A stretch of 64,000 bases of DNA from NCBI GenBank assembly GCA_015065325.1, contig SVQO01000005.1, forward strand, positions 42,638 through 106,637, read 5' to 3'. Origin of the DNA: Oscillospiraceae bacterium. GTDB lineage: Bacteria > Bacillota > Clostridia > Oscillospirales > SIG627. Below the pieces are notes generated by a model. That model had not been told where the DNA came from. It searched no databases and saw nothing but the letters and a program-made list of their open reading frames with translations. Of the stretch, positions 51,880-61,692 are shown one piece after another (within the stretch, counting starts at the first letter, position 1; the number at the start of each line of letters is the position of its first letter). The position numbers and the translations under genes are program-made.

Positions 51880-53256
51880 ATGGCAAAAATGTGGGCCGGC
51901 CGCACCGACGGTAACGTAAATCAAATTGCTGACGATTTTAATTCATCCATTCATTTTGATTGCAGAATGTACCGTCAGGATATCAAAGGTAGTATGGCTC
52001 ATGCCGCCATGCTTGCAAAGCAGGGGATCATTTCTGCTCAAGAGGGAGCGGAGATCATCCAAGGCCTCGGTGATATTCTAAACGATCTTGAAAACGGAAC
52101 TCTTGATTTTGATTTGACTTGCGAAGATATTCATATGTTTGTTGAGCAGGAGCTTACACAGCGCTTGGGCGATTTAGGTAAAAAGCTTCATACCGCGAGA
52201 AGCCGCAACGACCAGGTTGCTTTGGATATCCGTATGTACCTAAGGGATGAGATCAATTCTTTTGAAGATAAAGTGAATGCCTTAATCGCGGTTATCTGTG
52301 AAAAGGCAGAGGAATATCGAGATTATATCCTTCCCGGATATACGCACCTTCAGCGTGCTCAGCCGATCTCCTTTGGTCATCATTTGATGGCGTACGCAAT
52401 GATGCTTCTCAGAGACCTTGAGCGTCTCTCAGACTGCAAAGCGAGAATGAACGTTTCTCCCATCGGAGCTTGTGCTCTTGCCGGTACTACCTACGATACC
52501 GATCGAAGATTTGAAGCGCATGAGCTCGAGTTTAACGGCGTATGTCTGAACTCACTGGATGCCGTGTCTGATCGGGATTTTTGCTTGGAATTGATGAGTG
52601 CTTTGTCGATCTTGATGATGCATTTTTCCCGATTTTCCGAGGAGATTATTCTTTGGGCAAGCTGGGAATTCAAGTTTATCGAGCTTTCCGACGATTACAC
52701 GACCGGTTCCTCTATTATGCCTCAAAAGAAAAATCCTGACATTGCCGAGCTTGTTCGTGGAAAGACAGGGCGTGTTTACGGTGATCTGTTGGCACTGCTT
52801 ACCACTTTAAAGGGCTTACCTTTGGCTTACAACAAGGATATGCAAGAAGATAAAGAAAGCATCTTCGATGCTTGCGATACAGTAAAAATGTGCCTGGATG
52901 TTTTCTCCGGTATGCTCAAGGGAATGAAGGCAAATCGTGATAATATGAAAAAGGCTGCTCAGAACGGCTTTATCAATGCAACCGATCTTGCTGATTATCT
53001 TGTAAAAAAAGGTCTTCCTTTCCGCACCGCATATAAGATATCGGGAAAAGCTGTTGCATATTGCATCGAGAAGGGAACTGTTCTTGAAAATCTTTCCCTG
53101 GACGAGTATAAGATTTTTTCGGAACTCATTGATGAAGACGTATATAAAGATATTGACCTTGTGACCTGTGTTGAAAAGAGAATCAGTGAGGGGGGGACCT
53201 CCTTCCGTTCCGTTGATTGTCAGATCGCATACGTGAAAGAAAGGATTTCGAAGTAA
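51880..53256 (+). CDS. argH: Argininosuccinate lyase
   Basis: ArgH splits argininosuccinate to arginine and fumarate. The start is ATG 51880 (MAKMWAGRTDGN) with AAGGAG 8 bases upstream; the ORF-track start is 9 codons earlier. The 458-aa protein has LHTARSRNDQVALD, PGYTHLQRAQPISF and the family signature GSSIMPQKKNPD with the catalytic Ser. It is unusual for argH to lead the operon, and argG, which makes its substrate, is not present in the window. Confidence 0.95.
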   Translation: MAKMWAGRTDGNVNQIADDFNSSIHFDCRMYRQDIKGSMAHAAMLAKQGIISAQEGAEIIQGLGDILNDLENGTLDFDLTCEDIHMFVEQELTQRLGDLGKKLHTARSRNDQVALDIRMYLRDEINSFEDKVNALIAVICEKAEEYRDYILPGYTHLQRAQPISFGHHLMAYAMMLLRDLERLSDCKARMNVSPIGACALAGTTYDTDRRFEAHELEFNGVCLNSLDAVSDRDFCLELMSALSILMMHFSRFSEEIILWASWEFKFIELSDDYTTGSSIMPQKKNPDIAELVRGKTGRVYGDLLALLTTLKGLPLAYNKDMQEDKESIFDACDTVKMCLDVFSGMLKGMKANRDNMKKAAQNGFINATDLADYLVKKGLPFRTAYKISGKAVAYCIEKGTVLENLSLDEYKIFSELIDEDVYKDIDLVTCVEKRISEGGTSFRSVDCQIAYVKERISK

Positions 53257-53257
53257 G

Positions 53258-54181
53258 ATGAAAAAAATATTTATTGACGGAAGCGCCGGTACGACCGGGC
53301 TTCGTATTCACCAACGTCTGGCTGAACGCAAAGATTTACAGGTGATCACGCTGTCTGACGATTGCAGAAAGGATCCTGCTGCACGAAAAGAAGCACTGAA
53401 TTCTGCCGATATCGCGTTCCTTTGCTTACCCGATGCCGCGGCAGTCGAGTCTGCTTCTTTTGTTGAAAACTCCAATACCGTTGTGATTGATACTTCAACT
53501 GCTCACCGCGTAGATCCCAATTGGACGTACGGTTTTCCCGAACTTAAGGGACAAAGAGAAAAAATCGTTTCTTCAAAGCGTATTGCAAACCCCGGTTGTC
53601 ACGCCAGCGGCGTTGTAGCTTTGGTTGCTCCTTTGATGCGCGAAGGTCTTTTGAAAAAAGACGTTCAATTATCCTGCTTTTCTCTTACTGGTTACTCGGG
53701 AGGCGGGAAACAAATGATCGCCGAGTATGAAGGTGCAGAGCGTGATAAGCTTTTGGATGCACCCAGACTTTACGGCCTAACGCAGTCACACAAGCATCTG
53801 AAGGAAATCGTTTCTCTTTGCTCTTTGAAGAATGTTCCTGCATTTTGCCCCATAGTTGCTCCTTTTTACAGCGGTATGGAGGTTTCGGTTCCTGTGTTTG
53901 CGCAAGATCTAAATTGCTCAAAGAAGGAGCTTGAGGAATTCTTTGCGGCGTATTATCAAAACGGGCTGATTCATTTTGCCGCTGAGGCAGATGAAAACGG
54001 ATTCTTGTCATCCGGTGCATTCTCCGGCAGAGATGACCTTCAGATCACCGTAACGGGCAATGATGAAAGAATGCTGCTGACCGCAAGATTTGATAATCTT
54101 GGCAAGGGTGCAAGCGGTGCTGCGATTCAGAATATGAATTTGATTCTCGGTGTACCGGAAGATACCGGTCTTACCGTTTGA
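53258..54181 (+). CDS. argC: N-acetyl-gamma-glutamyl-phosphate reductase (short type)
   Basis: ArgC reduces N-acetylglutamyl phosphate with NADPH. The 307-aa protein is of the shorter type 2 class: IFIDGSAGTTGLRIHQRL at the N-terminus, FLCLPDAAAVE, and the catalytic Cys in ANPGCHASG (about residue 115), then LTGYSGGGKQMI and HKHLKEI with the catalytic His. The start follows the argH stop after 1 base, with AAGGAT upstream in argH. Confidence 0.93.
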   Translation: MKKIFIDGSAGTTGLRIHQRLAERKDLQVITLSDDCRKDPAARKEALNSADIAFLCLPDAAAVESASFVENSNTVVIDTSTAHRVDPNWTYGFPELKGQREKIVSSKRIANPGCHASGVVALVAPLMREGLLKKDVQLSCFSLTGYSGGGKQMIAEYEGAERDKLLDAPRLYGLTQSHKHLKEIVSLCSLKNVPAFCPIVAPFYSGMEVSVPVFAQDLNCSKKELEEFFAAYYQNGLIHFAAEADENGFLSSGAFSGRDDLQITVTGNDERMLLTARFDNLGKGASGAAIQNMNLILGVPEDTGLTV

Positions 54182-54194
54182 TGGAGGTATAAAG

Positions 54195-55409
54195 ATGAAA
54201 TTGATTAGTGGTGGTGTTTGTGCGGCAAGCGGCTTTCTTGCTGCCGGCGTACATTGTGGTATTCGCAAGAATAAAACCAAACGTGACCTCGCTTTGATTT
54301 ACAGTGAAAAAACCTGCAACGCAGCAGCGGTATATACGACGAATTTGGTCAAGGGAGCTCCTTTGACCGTAACTCGCAATCACCTCCATAACGGCACGGC
54401 TCGAGCAGTGATCGTCAACAGTGGTAATGCAAATACTTGCAATGCTAACGGTATTGAAATCGCAGAAGCAATGTGTGCTCTCGTTGCTGAAAGTCTTGGT
54501 ATTTCCTCTGACGATGTTCTCGTCGCTTCTACCGGCGTGATCGGTCAGCCTTTGCCACTGGAACCGATCAAGGGCGGTTTGCCTCAGCTGATTTCCGAGC
54601 TTTCCGATGATGGTTCTGATTGTGCCGCACAGGCAATTATGACGACTGATCTTACGAAAAAAGAGGTTGCGGTTGAGTTTGAACTTGGCGGAAAAACTTG
54701 TCATTTGGGAGGGATCGCGAAGGGAAGCGGCATGATCCATCCCAATATGGCTACGATGCTCGTATTCATTACGACAGATGCTGCAATTTCTCCCGCAATG
54801 CTTCAAAAGGCGCTTTCCTCAGACGTTAAGAATACGTTTAACATGATCAGCGTCGACGGGGATACTTCCACGAATGATAACGTAATCGTAATGGCAAACG
54901 GTGCGGCAAAGAATCCCGTAATCGAAGAAGAAGGCGAGGATTTTGCTGAGTTTATGAAAGCTCTGAATACCGTAACCGTTGCGCTTTCCAGAATGATTGC
55001 AGCCGACGGTGAAGGTGCAACGAAGCTTTTGGAGTGCTCTGTCAGCGGGGCTGCTTCAGAAAAGGATGCGAAAATCGTTGCAAAAAGCGTTATTTGCTCC
55101 AGCCTTTTGAAAGCGGCTATGTTTGGAGCAGATGCCAACTGGGGTAGAATTCTTTGTGCAATCGGTTATAGCGGAGCAAACGTGGATATTAATAAAGTTG
55201 CCGTTTCTTTTGCAAACGGAAAAGGAGAGATTTTTGTTTGCAAAAACGGTGCAGGTGTTGATTTCTCCGAAGAAAAAGCGAAAGAGATTTTGCTGGAAAA
55301 AGAAATTGAGATCCGTATCGCACTTGCGGATGGAACGGCTTGCGCAACCGCCTGGGGATGCGATCTTACTTATGACTACGTAAAAATTAACGGTGACTAC
55401 CGAACTTGA
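54195..55409 (+). CDS. argJ: Ornithine acetyltransferase / amino-acid acetyltransferase
   Basis: ArgJ recycles the acetyl group from N-acetylornithine to glutamate and may also use acetyl-CoA. The start is ATG 54195 (MKLISGGVCAASGF), 8 bases after GGAGGT; the ORF-track start lies in argC. The 404-aa Ntn-type proenzyme has the self-cleavage region KGSGMIHPNMATMLVFITTDA with the nucleophile Thr in ATML (about residue 188), and NSGNANTCNANG for substrate binding. The cyclic acetyl route explains why no argE or argA is needed here. Confidence 0.95.
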   Translation: MKLISGGVCAASGFLAAGVHCGIRKNKTKRDLALIYSEKTCNAAAVYTTNLVKGAPLTVTRNHLHNGTARAVIVNSGNANTCNANGIEIAEAMCALVAESLGISSDDVLVASTGVIGQPLPLEPIKGGLPQLISELSDDGSDCAAQAIMTTDLTKKEVAVEFELGGKTCHLGGIAKGSGMIHPNMATMLVFITTDAAISPAMLQKALSSDVKNTFNMISVDGDTSTNDNVIVMANGAAKNPVIEEEGEDFAEFMKALNTVTVALSRMIAADGEGATKLLECSVSGAASEKDAKIVAKSVICSSLLKAAMFGADANWGRILCAIGYSGANVDINKVAVSFANGKGEIFVCKNGAGVDFSEEKAKEILLEKEIEIRIALADGTACATAWGCDLTYDYVKINGDYRT

Positions 55410-55420
55410 GGTGACTGAAA

Positions 55421-56293
55421 ATGGATATGAATATTTCAAATGCCGTTCGAGCAGAAATGCTTACACAGGCATTGCCCTATATTAAGCGCTATAACAACAA
55501 GATCGTTGTTGTGAAATACGGCGGAAACGCTATGATCGACGAACAACTGAAAATGCAGGTGATGGAAGACGTAGCTCTTCTGTGGCTGATCGGTGTGAAG
55601 ATTGTTTTGGTTCACGGAGGCGGACCGGAGATCAGCGAAATGATGGAGAGACTCGGTAAAAAGACCGAATTCATCGATGGACTCCGCGTGACGGATAAGG
55701 AAACCGTAGAGATCGCACAGATGGTTCTTGCCGGCAAGGTGAATAAAACCCTCGTTAACCTCATTGAATCCAAAGGAGGCAAGGCGATGGGAATTTCCGG
55801 TATGGACGGACGTTTGATCGAAGCGAAGATCAAGGACGAAAGACTCGGATACGTCGGGAAGATCACGAATATCAATATTGCTCCCGTTATGGATCTTCTT
55901 GAGAAGAATTATATTCCCGTCATTTCCACCATCGGCTGTGATCGCGAAGGAAATTCTTATAATATCAACGGTGATACTGCCGCTGCTTTTATTGCAGGAG
56001 CCTTGGGTGCCGAAAGATTGATCATGATGACCGATATCGCAGGTATTCTGAGAGACCGCGACGATCCTTCCTCTCTTATCCATTACGTAAGTATTGATGA
56101 AGCCGAGGAACTAAAAAAGCAAGGAATCGTTTCAGGTGGAATGATTCCTAAGGTTGAATGTTGTGTTGAGGCAATTCGTGAGGGCGTGAAAAACGTAGTA
56201 ATTATGGATGGTAGAGTTCCTCATTCAATTTTGATGGAGCTTTTAACCGACGAAGGCGCAGGCACGATGGTTACAGGTAAGAAATATGAGTAA
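55421..56293 (+). CDS. argB: Acetylglutamate kinase
   Basis: ArgB phosphorylates N-acetylglutamate. The 290-aa amino-acid-kinase protein has VVVKYGGNAMID (about 28-39), LVHGGGPEISEMMERLG, GLRVTDKETVEIAQMVLAGKVNK and NINGDTAAAFIAGALGAERLIMMTDI. The N-terminal helix (about 1-20) preceding the core is the segment seen in the arginine-inhibited hexameric type, so feedback control is possible. It overlaps argD by 8 bases. Confidence 0.95.
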   Translation: MDMNISNAVRAEMLTQALPYIKRYNNKIVVVKYGGNAMIDEQLKMQVMEDVALLWLIGVKIVLVHGGGPEISEMMERLGKKTEFIDGLRVTDKETVEIAQMVLAGKVNKTLVNLIESKGGKAMGISGMDGRLIEAKIKDERLGYVGKITNINIAPVMDLLEKNYIPVISTIGCDREGNSYNINGDTAAAFIAGALGAERLIMMTDIAGILRDRDDPSSLIHYVSIDEAEELKKQGIVSGGMIPKVECCVEAIREGVKNVVIMDGRVPHSILMELLTDEGAGTMVTGKKYE

Positions 56294-57458
56294 TTTGCAA
56301 AATTTAGATCAGAAATATATTGCCGGAACTTACGCGCGTTTTCCCGTATCGATCGTTTCGGGAAAGGGCTCCGAGGTTTTCGATGAAAACGGAAAGCGCT
56401 ACATTGATATGGGTTCGGGAATCGGTGTAACCTGCTTTGGAATTGCCGATGATGCTTGGGTGAAGGCGGTTACCGACCAGCTTCGCAAGGTACAGCATAC
56501 TTCTAATTTATACTATACTGAGCCTTGTGTTCGTTTGGCTGAGCTGATTTGCGAAAAAAGCGGTATGAAGAAGGTCTTTTTCTGCAACTCCGGCGCTGAG
56601 GCCAACGAGTGCGTGATCAAAGCCGCGAGAAAGTACGGTTATGAGAAAAAAGGCCCTGATTACTATACGATTGTTACCCTGGAAAACAGTTTCCATGGCA
56701 GAACGATTACTACTCTTTCCGCAACGGGACAGGATCATTATCACGAGCAGTTTCTACCGCTGACCCCTGGGTTTGTTCATACTCCCGCAAACGATTTTGA
56801 TGCGCTCAAGGAGTGCGTGCTGAAGAATAAAGCATGTGCTGTAATGATCGAATGTGTACAAGGTGAGGGCGGTGTCATTGCTTTGGATGCGGATTTTGTT
56901 AAGAAGCTTGCTGAGTTTTCCAAGCATGAAGACGTCCTTTTGATCGTAGATGAGGTTCAGACCGGCAACGGACGAAGCGGTGCTCTTTATGCTTATCAAA
57001 ATTTCGGGATTCAACCCGATCTTGTCAGCACTGCGAAAGGCATCGGAGGTGGTCTTCCTCTCGGAGCAGCTTTGTTTGGTGAAAAGGTTGAAAAGATTTT
57101 TGGCTTTGGTGATCACGGCTCAACGTTCGGAGGGAATCCCATTGCTTGTGCAGGAGCTGTGAGCGTCATTGAGCGTATGGATGAGGATTTTCTGAAATCC
57201 GTAAGGAGAAAAAGCGAGATTGCGTTTGAGTATTTGAATGGAAAAAAGGGAATTGAGTCAGTCAGCGGTATGGGGCTTATGATCGGCATCAAGACCCGTG
57301 GCGATGCAAAGGAGATCGTTCGAGAATGTATGGCTCGCGGTGTTCTTTGTCTCACTGCCAAGGATAAACTTCGTCTTTTGCCTGCTTTGAATATTACCGA
57401 GGAGTGTCTGAAAGAGGCTCTTGAGATTATTGTATCGGTTTGTGCAGATAAGGAGTAA
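56286..57458 (+). CDS. argD: Acetylornithine aminotransferase
   Basis: ArgD makes N-acetylornithine from N-acetylglutamate semialdehyde with PLP. The 390-aa class III aminotransferase has FCNSGAEANECVIKAARKYG, NSFHGRTITTLSATGQ, LLIVDEVQTGNGRSG and the PLP lysine in STAKGIGGGLPLGA (about 243-256). It starts inside argB and ends 3 bases before argF. The same enzyme may serve lysine synthesis. Confidence 0.95.
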   Translation: MSNLQNLDQKYIAGTYARFPVSIVSGKGSEVFDENGKRYIDMGSGIGVTCFGIADDAWVKAVTDQLRKVQHTSNLYYTEPCVRLAELICEKSGMKKVFFCNSGAEANECVIKAARKYGYEKKGPDYYTIVTLENSFHGRTITTLSATGQDHYHEQFLPLTPGFVHTPANDFDALKECVLKNKACAVMIECVQGEGGVIALDADFVKKLAEFSKHEDVLLIVDEVQTGNGRSGALYAYQNFGIQPDLVSTAKGIGGGLPLGAALFGEKVEKIFGFGDHGSTFGGNPIACAGAVSVIERMDEDFLKSVRRKSEIAFEYLNGKKGIESVSGMGLMIGIKTRGDAKEIVRECMARGVLCLTAKDKLRLLPALNITEECLKEALEIIVSVCADKE

Positions 57459-57461
57459 ATT

Positions 57462-58463
57462 ATGAATTTGAAGGATAAGAGCTTTTTGAAGCTTTTGGAT
57501 TTTTCATCCGAGGAGATTGAGTATCTTTTAGATCTTTCCGCGAAGTTTAAGGAGAAAAAGAGGAAGGGGATCCCGCATCGTATTTGCGAGGGAAAGAATA
57601 TTGCCCTTGTGTTTGAAAAATCCAGCACCAGAACCCGCTGTGCGTTTGAAGTAGCGGGTGCCGATCTCGGTATGCACCCCGTTTACTTGGAACCTACCGG
57701 ATCTCAGATGGGGAAGAAAGAAAGTATCGCCGATACCGCTCGCGTTCTTGGAAGAATGTTTGATGGAATTGAGTATCGCGGCTTTGGACAGGAGATTGTT
57801 GAAGAATTGGCACACTATGCTGGCGTGCCGGTTTGGAACGGTCTTACCAATGAATTTCATCCGACGCAGATCCTTGCCGATTTTCTTACCATTCGTGAGT
57901 ATTTCGGTGATCTGAAGGGCAAAAAGCTCGTTTATATGGGAGATGCTCGTTACAATATGGGCAATTCCTTGATGGTTGGCTGTGCTAAAATGGGTATGCA
58001 TTTTGTTGCTTGTGCACCCTCTAAATATTTCCCTGAAGAAAACTTGCGTAAACAGGCTTTTGATATAGCAAGAGAGACCGGTGCCGTCCTTGAGTTTATC
58101 GAGGATCCCATGCTGGCTACTGCAGGAGCTCACGTGATCTATACCGACGTTTGGGTTTCTATGGGTGAGCCCGATGACGTTTGGCAGGAAAGGATTCGCG
58201 AATTAACTCCTTACCGCGTGACCGCTCAGCTTTTGAAGAACGCCGGTGAACAGTGTAAATTTATGCATTGTCTGCCCGCTTTTCACGATCTGAAAACCAC
58301 GGTGGGTAAGCAGATTTATGAAAAATTCGGAATTGATTGTATGGAGGTTACCGACGAGGTCTTTGAAAGTGATGCCTCCATTGTTTTCGACGAAGCTGAA
58401 AATAGAATGCACACCATTAAGGCTGTAATGGCTGCCACCCTTGCAGAACCTGAACTTTTGTGA
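57462..58463 (+). CDS. argF: Ornithine carbamoyltransferase
   Basis: ArgF joins ornithine and carbamoyl phosphate to citrulline. The 333-aa protein has the carbamoyl-phosphate loop [14 protein letters not shown] (about 53-66), [12 protein letters not shown] and the ornithine-loop MHCLPAFHD (about residue 268). The anabolic type is favoured by its place at the end of a biosynthetic arg operon. The metY promoter lies in its last codons, with the -10 element just past the stop. Confidence 0.95.
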   Translation: MNLKDKSFLKLLDFSSEEIEYLLDLSAKFKEKKRKGIPHRICEGKNIALVFEKSSTRTRCAFEVAGADLGMHPVYLEPTGSQMGKKESIADTARVLGRMFDGIEYRGFGQEIVEELAHYAGVPVWNGLTNEFHPTQILADFLTIREYFGDLKGKKLVYMGDARYNMGNSLMVGCAKMGMHFVACAPSKYFPEENLRKQAFDIARETGAVLEFIEDPMLATAGAHVIYTDVWVSMGEPDDVWQERIRELTPYRVTAQLLKNAGEQCKFMHCLPAFHDLKTTVGKQIYEKFGIDCMEVTDEVFESDASIVFDEAENRMHTIKAVMAATLAEPELL

Positions 58464-58469
58464 TATAAT
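58441..58469 (+). promoter_or_regulatory. Promoter of metY-metA, overlapping the end of argF
   Basis: TTGCAG (58441-58446) and TATAAT (58464-58469) are separated by 17 bases. The -35 lies in argF and the -10 directly after its stop codon. No terminator separates the two operons, and no S-box or other met leader is seen. Confidence 0.6.
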
Positions 58470-58497
58470 AGGTTATACTATTTCTGGAGGAATGAAA

Positions 58498-59778
58498 ATG
58501 AAAAAAGGAATTGGAACAAAATGCGTTCAAGGAGGATACCGCCCCGGAAACGGCGAACCCAGACAGATCCCGATTATTCAGAGCACTACTTTCAAGTATG
58601 CTACCGGTGAAGCAATGGGCAAGCTTTTTGACCTTGAAGCAAGCGGGTATTTCTATTCCAGGTTGCAAAATCCTACTTGCGACACCGTTGCTGCAAAAAT
58701 TTGCGAAATGGAAGGCGGTACGGCTGCAATGCTGACTTCATCCGGGCAAGCTGCCAACTTCCTTGCAATCTTCAATATTTGTAGCTGCGGAGACCACTTT
58801 GTTTCTCTTGCGTCCATCTATGGAGGCACCTTTAATCTTTTCTCCGTTACCTTAAAACGAATGGGAATCGACGTAACTTTCGTTACGCCTGATTCCTCTG
58901 ATGAAGAGATTGATGCTGCCTTCCGTCCCGAGACCAAAGCTTTATTCGGCGAGACCATTGCAAATCCTGCTCTGAACGTTTTGGATATTGAGCGCTTTGC
59001 GAAGATCGCTCATCGCCACGGCGTTCCCTTGATCATTGATAATACCTTCCCCACGCCTGCAAATTGCAGACCTATTGAGTGGGGTGCGGATATTGTTACT
59101 CACTCTACCACCAAGTACATGGATGGTCACGGTAGTTGCGTTGGCGGTGCCATCGTTGATTCCGGTAAGTTCGATTGGACCAAGTATCCCGAAAAGTTTC
59201 CCGGTCTTTGCACGCCCGATGCAAGCTATCACGGCATTACTTATACCGAGCGTTTTGGCATTGAGGGCGCGTATATTACCAAAGCGACCGCACAGTTGAT
59301 GAGAGATCTGGGTGTTACCCCTGCTCCTATGAGTGCGTACATTTTGAATTTGGGACTTGAAAGTTTGCACGTCAGAATGAAGCGCCATTGCGAAAGTGCT
59401 TACGCAGTTGCAAAATTTCTTGAGTCTCATGAAAAGATCGCCTGGGTTACCTATCCCGGTCTTGAAGGAGCCGATGATTACGAGCTCGTTAAGAAGTATT
59501 TCCCCAACGGAACCTGTGGCGTTATCAGTTTTGGGGTAAAGGGTGGTAGGGAAGCCGCTGCAACCTTTATGTCCAAACTTGAGATGATTGCGATTGAAAC
59601 TCACGTAGCCGATGCTCGTTCCTGCTGTTTGCATCCCGCTACTACCACGCACCGTCAGCTCAGCGATGAGGAACTTGTTGCCTGTGGCGTGGGACCTGAT
59701 CTGGTTCGTCTTTCTGTCGGTCTCGAAGACGCTGCCGATTTGATTTCTGATATCGAGAATGCGTTGAATAACATTTAA
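58498..59778 (+). CDS. metY: O-acetylhomoserine sulfhydrylase
   Basis: MetY makes homocysteine from O-acetylhomoserine and sulfide with PLP. The start is ATG 58498 ([13 protein letters not shown]), 7 bases after GGAGG; other ATGs upstream are too close or inside argF. The 426-aa Cys/Met-metabolism enzyme has [51 protein letters not shown] and the PLP lysine in [12 protein letters not shown]. The acetyl-type MetA encoded next makes its substrate. Confidence 0.93.
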   Translation: MKKGIGTKCVQGGYRPGNGEPRQIPIIQSTTFKYATGEAMGKLFDLEASGYFYSRLQNPTCDTVAAKICEMEGGTAAMLTSSGQAANFLAIFNICSCGDHFVSLASIYGGTFNLFSVTLKRMGIDVTFVTPDSSDEEIDAAFRPETKALFGETIANPALNVLDIERFAKIAHRHGVPLIIDNTFPTPANCRPIEWGADIVTHSTTKYMDGHGSCVGGAIVDSGKFDWTKYPEKFPGLCTPDASYHGITYTERFGIEGAYITKATAQLMRDLGVTPAPMSAYILNLGLESLHVRMKRHCESAYAVAKFLESHEKIAWVTYPGLEGADDYELVKKYFPNGTCGVISFGVKGGREAAATFMSKLEMIAIETHVADARSCCLHPATTTHRQLSDEELVACGVGPDLVRLSVGLEDAADLISDIENALNNI

Positions 59779-59788
59779 GGAGCTCAAA

Positions 59789-60706
59789 ATGCCAATTAAA
59801 ATCCCGAATGATCTTCCCGCGGTTCAGACGCTTGCAGAGGAAAACATTTTTGTTATGACTGAAAAGCGAGCGATCACCCAGGATATTCGCCCTTTGCGTA
59901 TATTGCTTTTAAACTTGATGCCAAAGAAGATTGAAACTGAAACTCAAATCTCTAGGGTTTTGGGAAATACTCCTTTGCAGATCGAATTAACTTTGATTCG
60001 TGCTGCGACACATCAATCACAGAATACGGCTCAGGAACACCTTCTTGCTTTCTATAAGACCTTTGACGATATCAAGGGTGAGAATTACGACGGAATGATC
60101 ATTACCGGAGCGCCCGTTGAGCTGAAAGAGTTTGAAGAAGTAGACTATTGGCCCGAGCTTTGCTCAATCATGGAGTGGAGCAAAACTCACGTGCATAGCG
60201 TTTTGCATATTTGCTGGGGTGCTCAAGCCGGCTTATACTACCATTACGGAATTAAAAAATACACGATGGAAGAAAAGCTTTTCGGTGTGTTTCCTCACAA
60301 AGCCGACCATCCGCATTCGATGCTTCTTCGAGGCTTTGACAACGTATTTTACGTCCCTCATTCCCGCTACACGATGGTGAAACGGGAAGAGATTGAGCAA
60401 GTGCCGGAGCTAAAGATCCTTGCGTCCTCGGAGCAGGCAGGCGTTCACATCGTAGCCAGAAACGGTGGCCGTCAGTTCTTTATTATGGGACATGCGGAAT
60501 ACGATCCTTTGACTTTGGACGCTGAATATCGTCGTGATGCTTCTGCAGGACTCGGTACGGCTCTTCCTGAGAATTATTACGTAAACGATGATCCCGATTT
60601 GGGGCCCCTTGTGAATTGGCGTGCGCATGGAAGCCTGTTGTTTATTAACTGGCTGAACTATTTTGTGTATCAGTCTACACCTTATGATTTAAAATCGTTA
60701 AATTGA
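59789..60706 (+). CDS. metA: Homoserine O-acetyltransferase (MetA family)
   Basis: The enzyme acylates homoserine for methionine synthesis. The 305-aa protein has [21 protein letters not shown] at the start, the catalytic Cys in [12 protein letters not shown] (about residue 142) and the His in [10 protein letters not shown]. The segment [10 protein letters not shown] carries Glu at the position where E. coli MetA has Gly (TGAPLGLVEF). Glu there is linked to acetyl-CoA rather than succinyl-CoA use in Bacillus-type enzymes. This agrees with MetY as partner. It is followed by a terminator. Confidence 0.93.
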   Translation: MPIKIPNDLPAVQTLAEENIFVMTEKRAITQDIRPLRILLLNLMPKKIETETQISRVLGNTPLQIELTLIRAATHQSQNTAQEHLLAFYKTFDDIKGENYDGMIITGAPVELKEFEEVDYWPELCSIMEWSKTHVHSVLHICWGAQAGLYYHYGIKKYTMEEKLFGVFPHKADHPHSMLLRGFDNVFYVPHSRYTMVKREEIEQVPELKILASSEQAGVHIVARNGGRQFFIMGHAEYDPLTLDAEYRRDASAGLGTALPENYYVNDDPDLGPLVNWRAHGSLLFINWLNYFVYQSTPYDLKSLN

Positions 60707-60710
60707 TGCG

Positions 60711-60740
60711 AAAAACAGGAACATTCGTTCCTGTTTTTTC
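60711..60740 (+). terminator. Terminator of metY-metA
   Basis: AAAACAGGAAC (60712-60722) and GTTCCTGTTTT (60727-60737) form a perfect 11-bp stem with a 4-base loop and T-run. Confidence 0.85.
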
Positions 60741-60743
60741 TTC

Positions 60744-60772
60744 TTGCAAGTGCGATTGTTTTCTGATATAAT
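60744..60772 (+). promoter_or_regulatory. Promoter of the sortase gene
   Basis: TTGCAA (60744-60749) and TATAAT (60767-60772) with a 17-base spacer, directly after the metA terminator. Confidence 0.75.
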
Positions 60773-60795
60773 ACTAAGAGACAAGGAGGGATCAA

Positions 60796-61635
60796 ATGAG
60801 TAATTTGGAAAATCGTACCGATAAACCGAGAAAGATCAATTATTTTGGAATTGCAATTAAGCTGATTTTGGTTGCTGTTTTCATTTTCTCCGTTTGGCAG
60901 GTTGTTTTGTACTTCAGAGAAGGAAATAAAGAGGAAAATTTTAACAGATCACTTGCGGAAACCGTAGTTGAAGAAGTTGATCCTGAAAAAGAGTATGACT
61001 ATTCTTCCGACGTAATTGAAAATATAACTCCTTTTGAGGGGTTTGATCCCGATTCTGCGCAAACACTCATATACCCGGATATTAAAGTCGATTTTAAAAA
61101 GTTGAAAGAAAAATATCCCAAGGCCGTTGGTTGGATTTATTCTCCCGGTACTCCGATCAATTATCCCGTTATGCAGGGGAAGGATAATGCTTACTTTGTG
61201 GATCGTTTGCCAAACGGTGCTGAAAATGCTGCCGGCAGCATTTTTATGGATTATCGCGACAGTGCCGATTTGAATGATTTTACGCATGTTCTGTACGGTC
61301 ACAATATGAAGAACAATTCAATGTTTGGCACGATTTTGGATTATCGCAAAGACGGTTATTTTAAAGAACATCCCTTTATGTTCTATTTTACCGAGGATAA
61401 GACTTATCGTCTGGAACTGTTTGCAGGCTTAAATACGATCGCCACCTCCAGCCTTTATACGGAACCGGAAGCTGATAAACGCCAGGCTTTTATCGACTCA
61501 GCCTTTGCAGGCTCTACGTTTTCGTCGAACGTTGAAGTAACAACGGATGATAAGATTATAATGATGTCCACTTGTTCCGGCGCTGTTGGTCAGATCAATC
61601 GCTATGTTGTTTTTGCAAAGATCGTTGAGATTTAA
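60796..61635 (+). CDS. srtB: Class B sortase
   Basis: Sortases cleave a sorting motif in secreted proteins and join them to the cell wall. The 279-aa protein has an N-terminal membrane anchor (about 17-39), a linker rich in acidic residues and the class B catalytic domain: GWIYSPGTPINYPVMQGKDNAYF, the His in VLYGHNMKNNSMFG (about 173) and the Cys in MMSTCSG (about 258) with the Arg in NRYVVFAKI. GGAGG precedes the ATG. No protein with an LPxTG or NPQTN-type motif plus C-terminal anchor is encoded in the window, so its substrates are elsewhere. Confidence 0.9.
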   Translation: MSNLENRTDKPRKINYFGIAIKLILVAVFIFSVWQVVLYFREGNKEENFNRSLAETVVEEVDPEKEYDYSSDVIENITPFEGFDPDSAQTLIYPDIKVDFKKLKEKYPKAVGWIYSPGTPINYPVMQGKDNAYFVDRLPNGAENAAGSIFMDYRDSADLNDFTHVLYGHNMKNNSMFGTILDYRKDGYFKEHPFMFYFTEDKTYRLELFAGLNTIATSSLYTEPEADKRQAFIDSAFAGSTFSSNVEVTTDDKIIMMSTCSGAVGQINRYVVFAKIVEI

Positions 61636-61666
61636 CGTTTTTCACCTGACAGTCACATTCTCTTTG

Positions 61667-61672
61667 TATAAT
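61667..61672 (+). promoter_or_regulatory. Possible -10 element of the two-component operon
   Basis: TATAAT at 61667-61672 lies 21 bases before the response regulator ATG. The best -35 candidate, CTGACA, is only 15 bases upstream, so the promoter is weak or may need an activator such as the regulator itself. Confidence 0.4.
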
Positions 61673-61692
61673 GTGGCAAAGGAGTTGATAAT

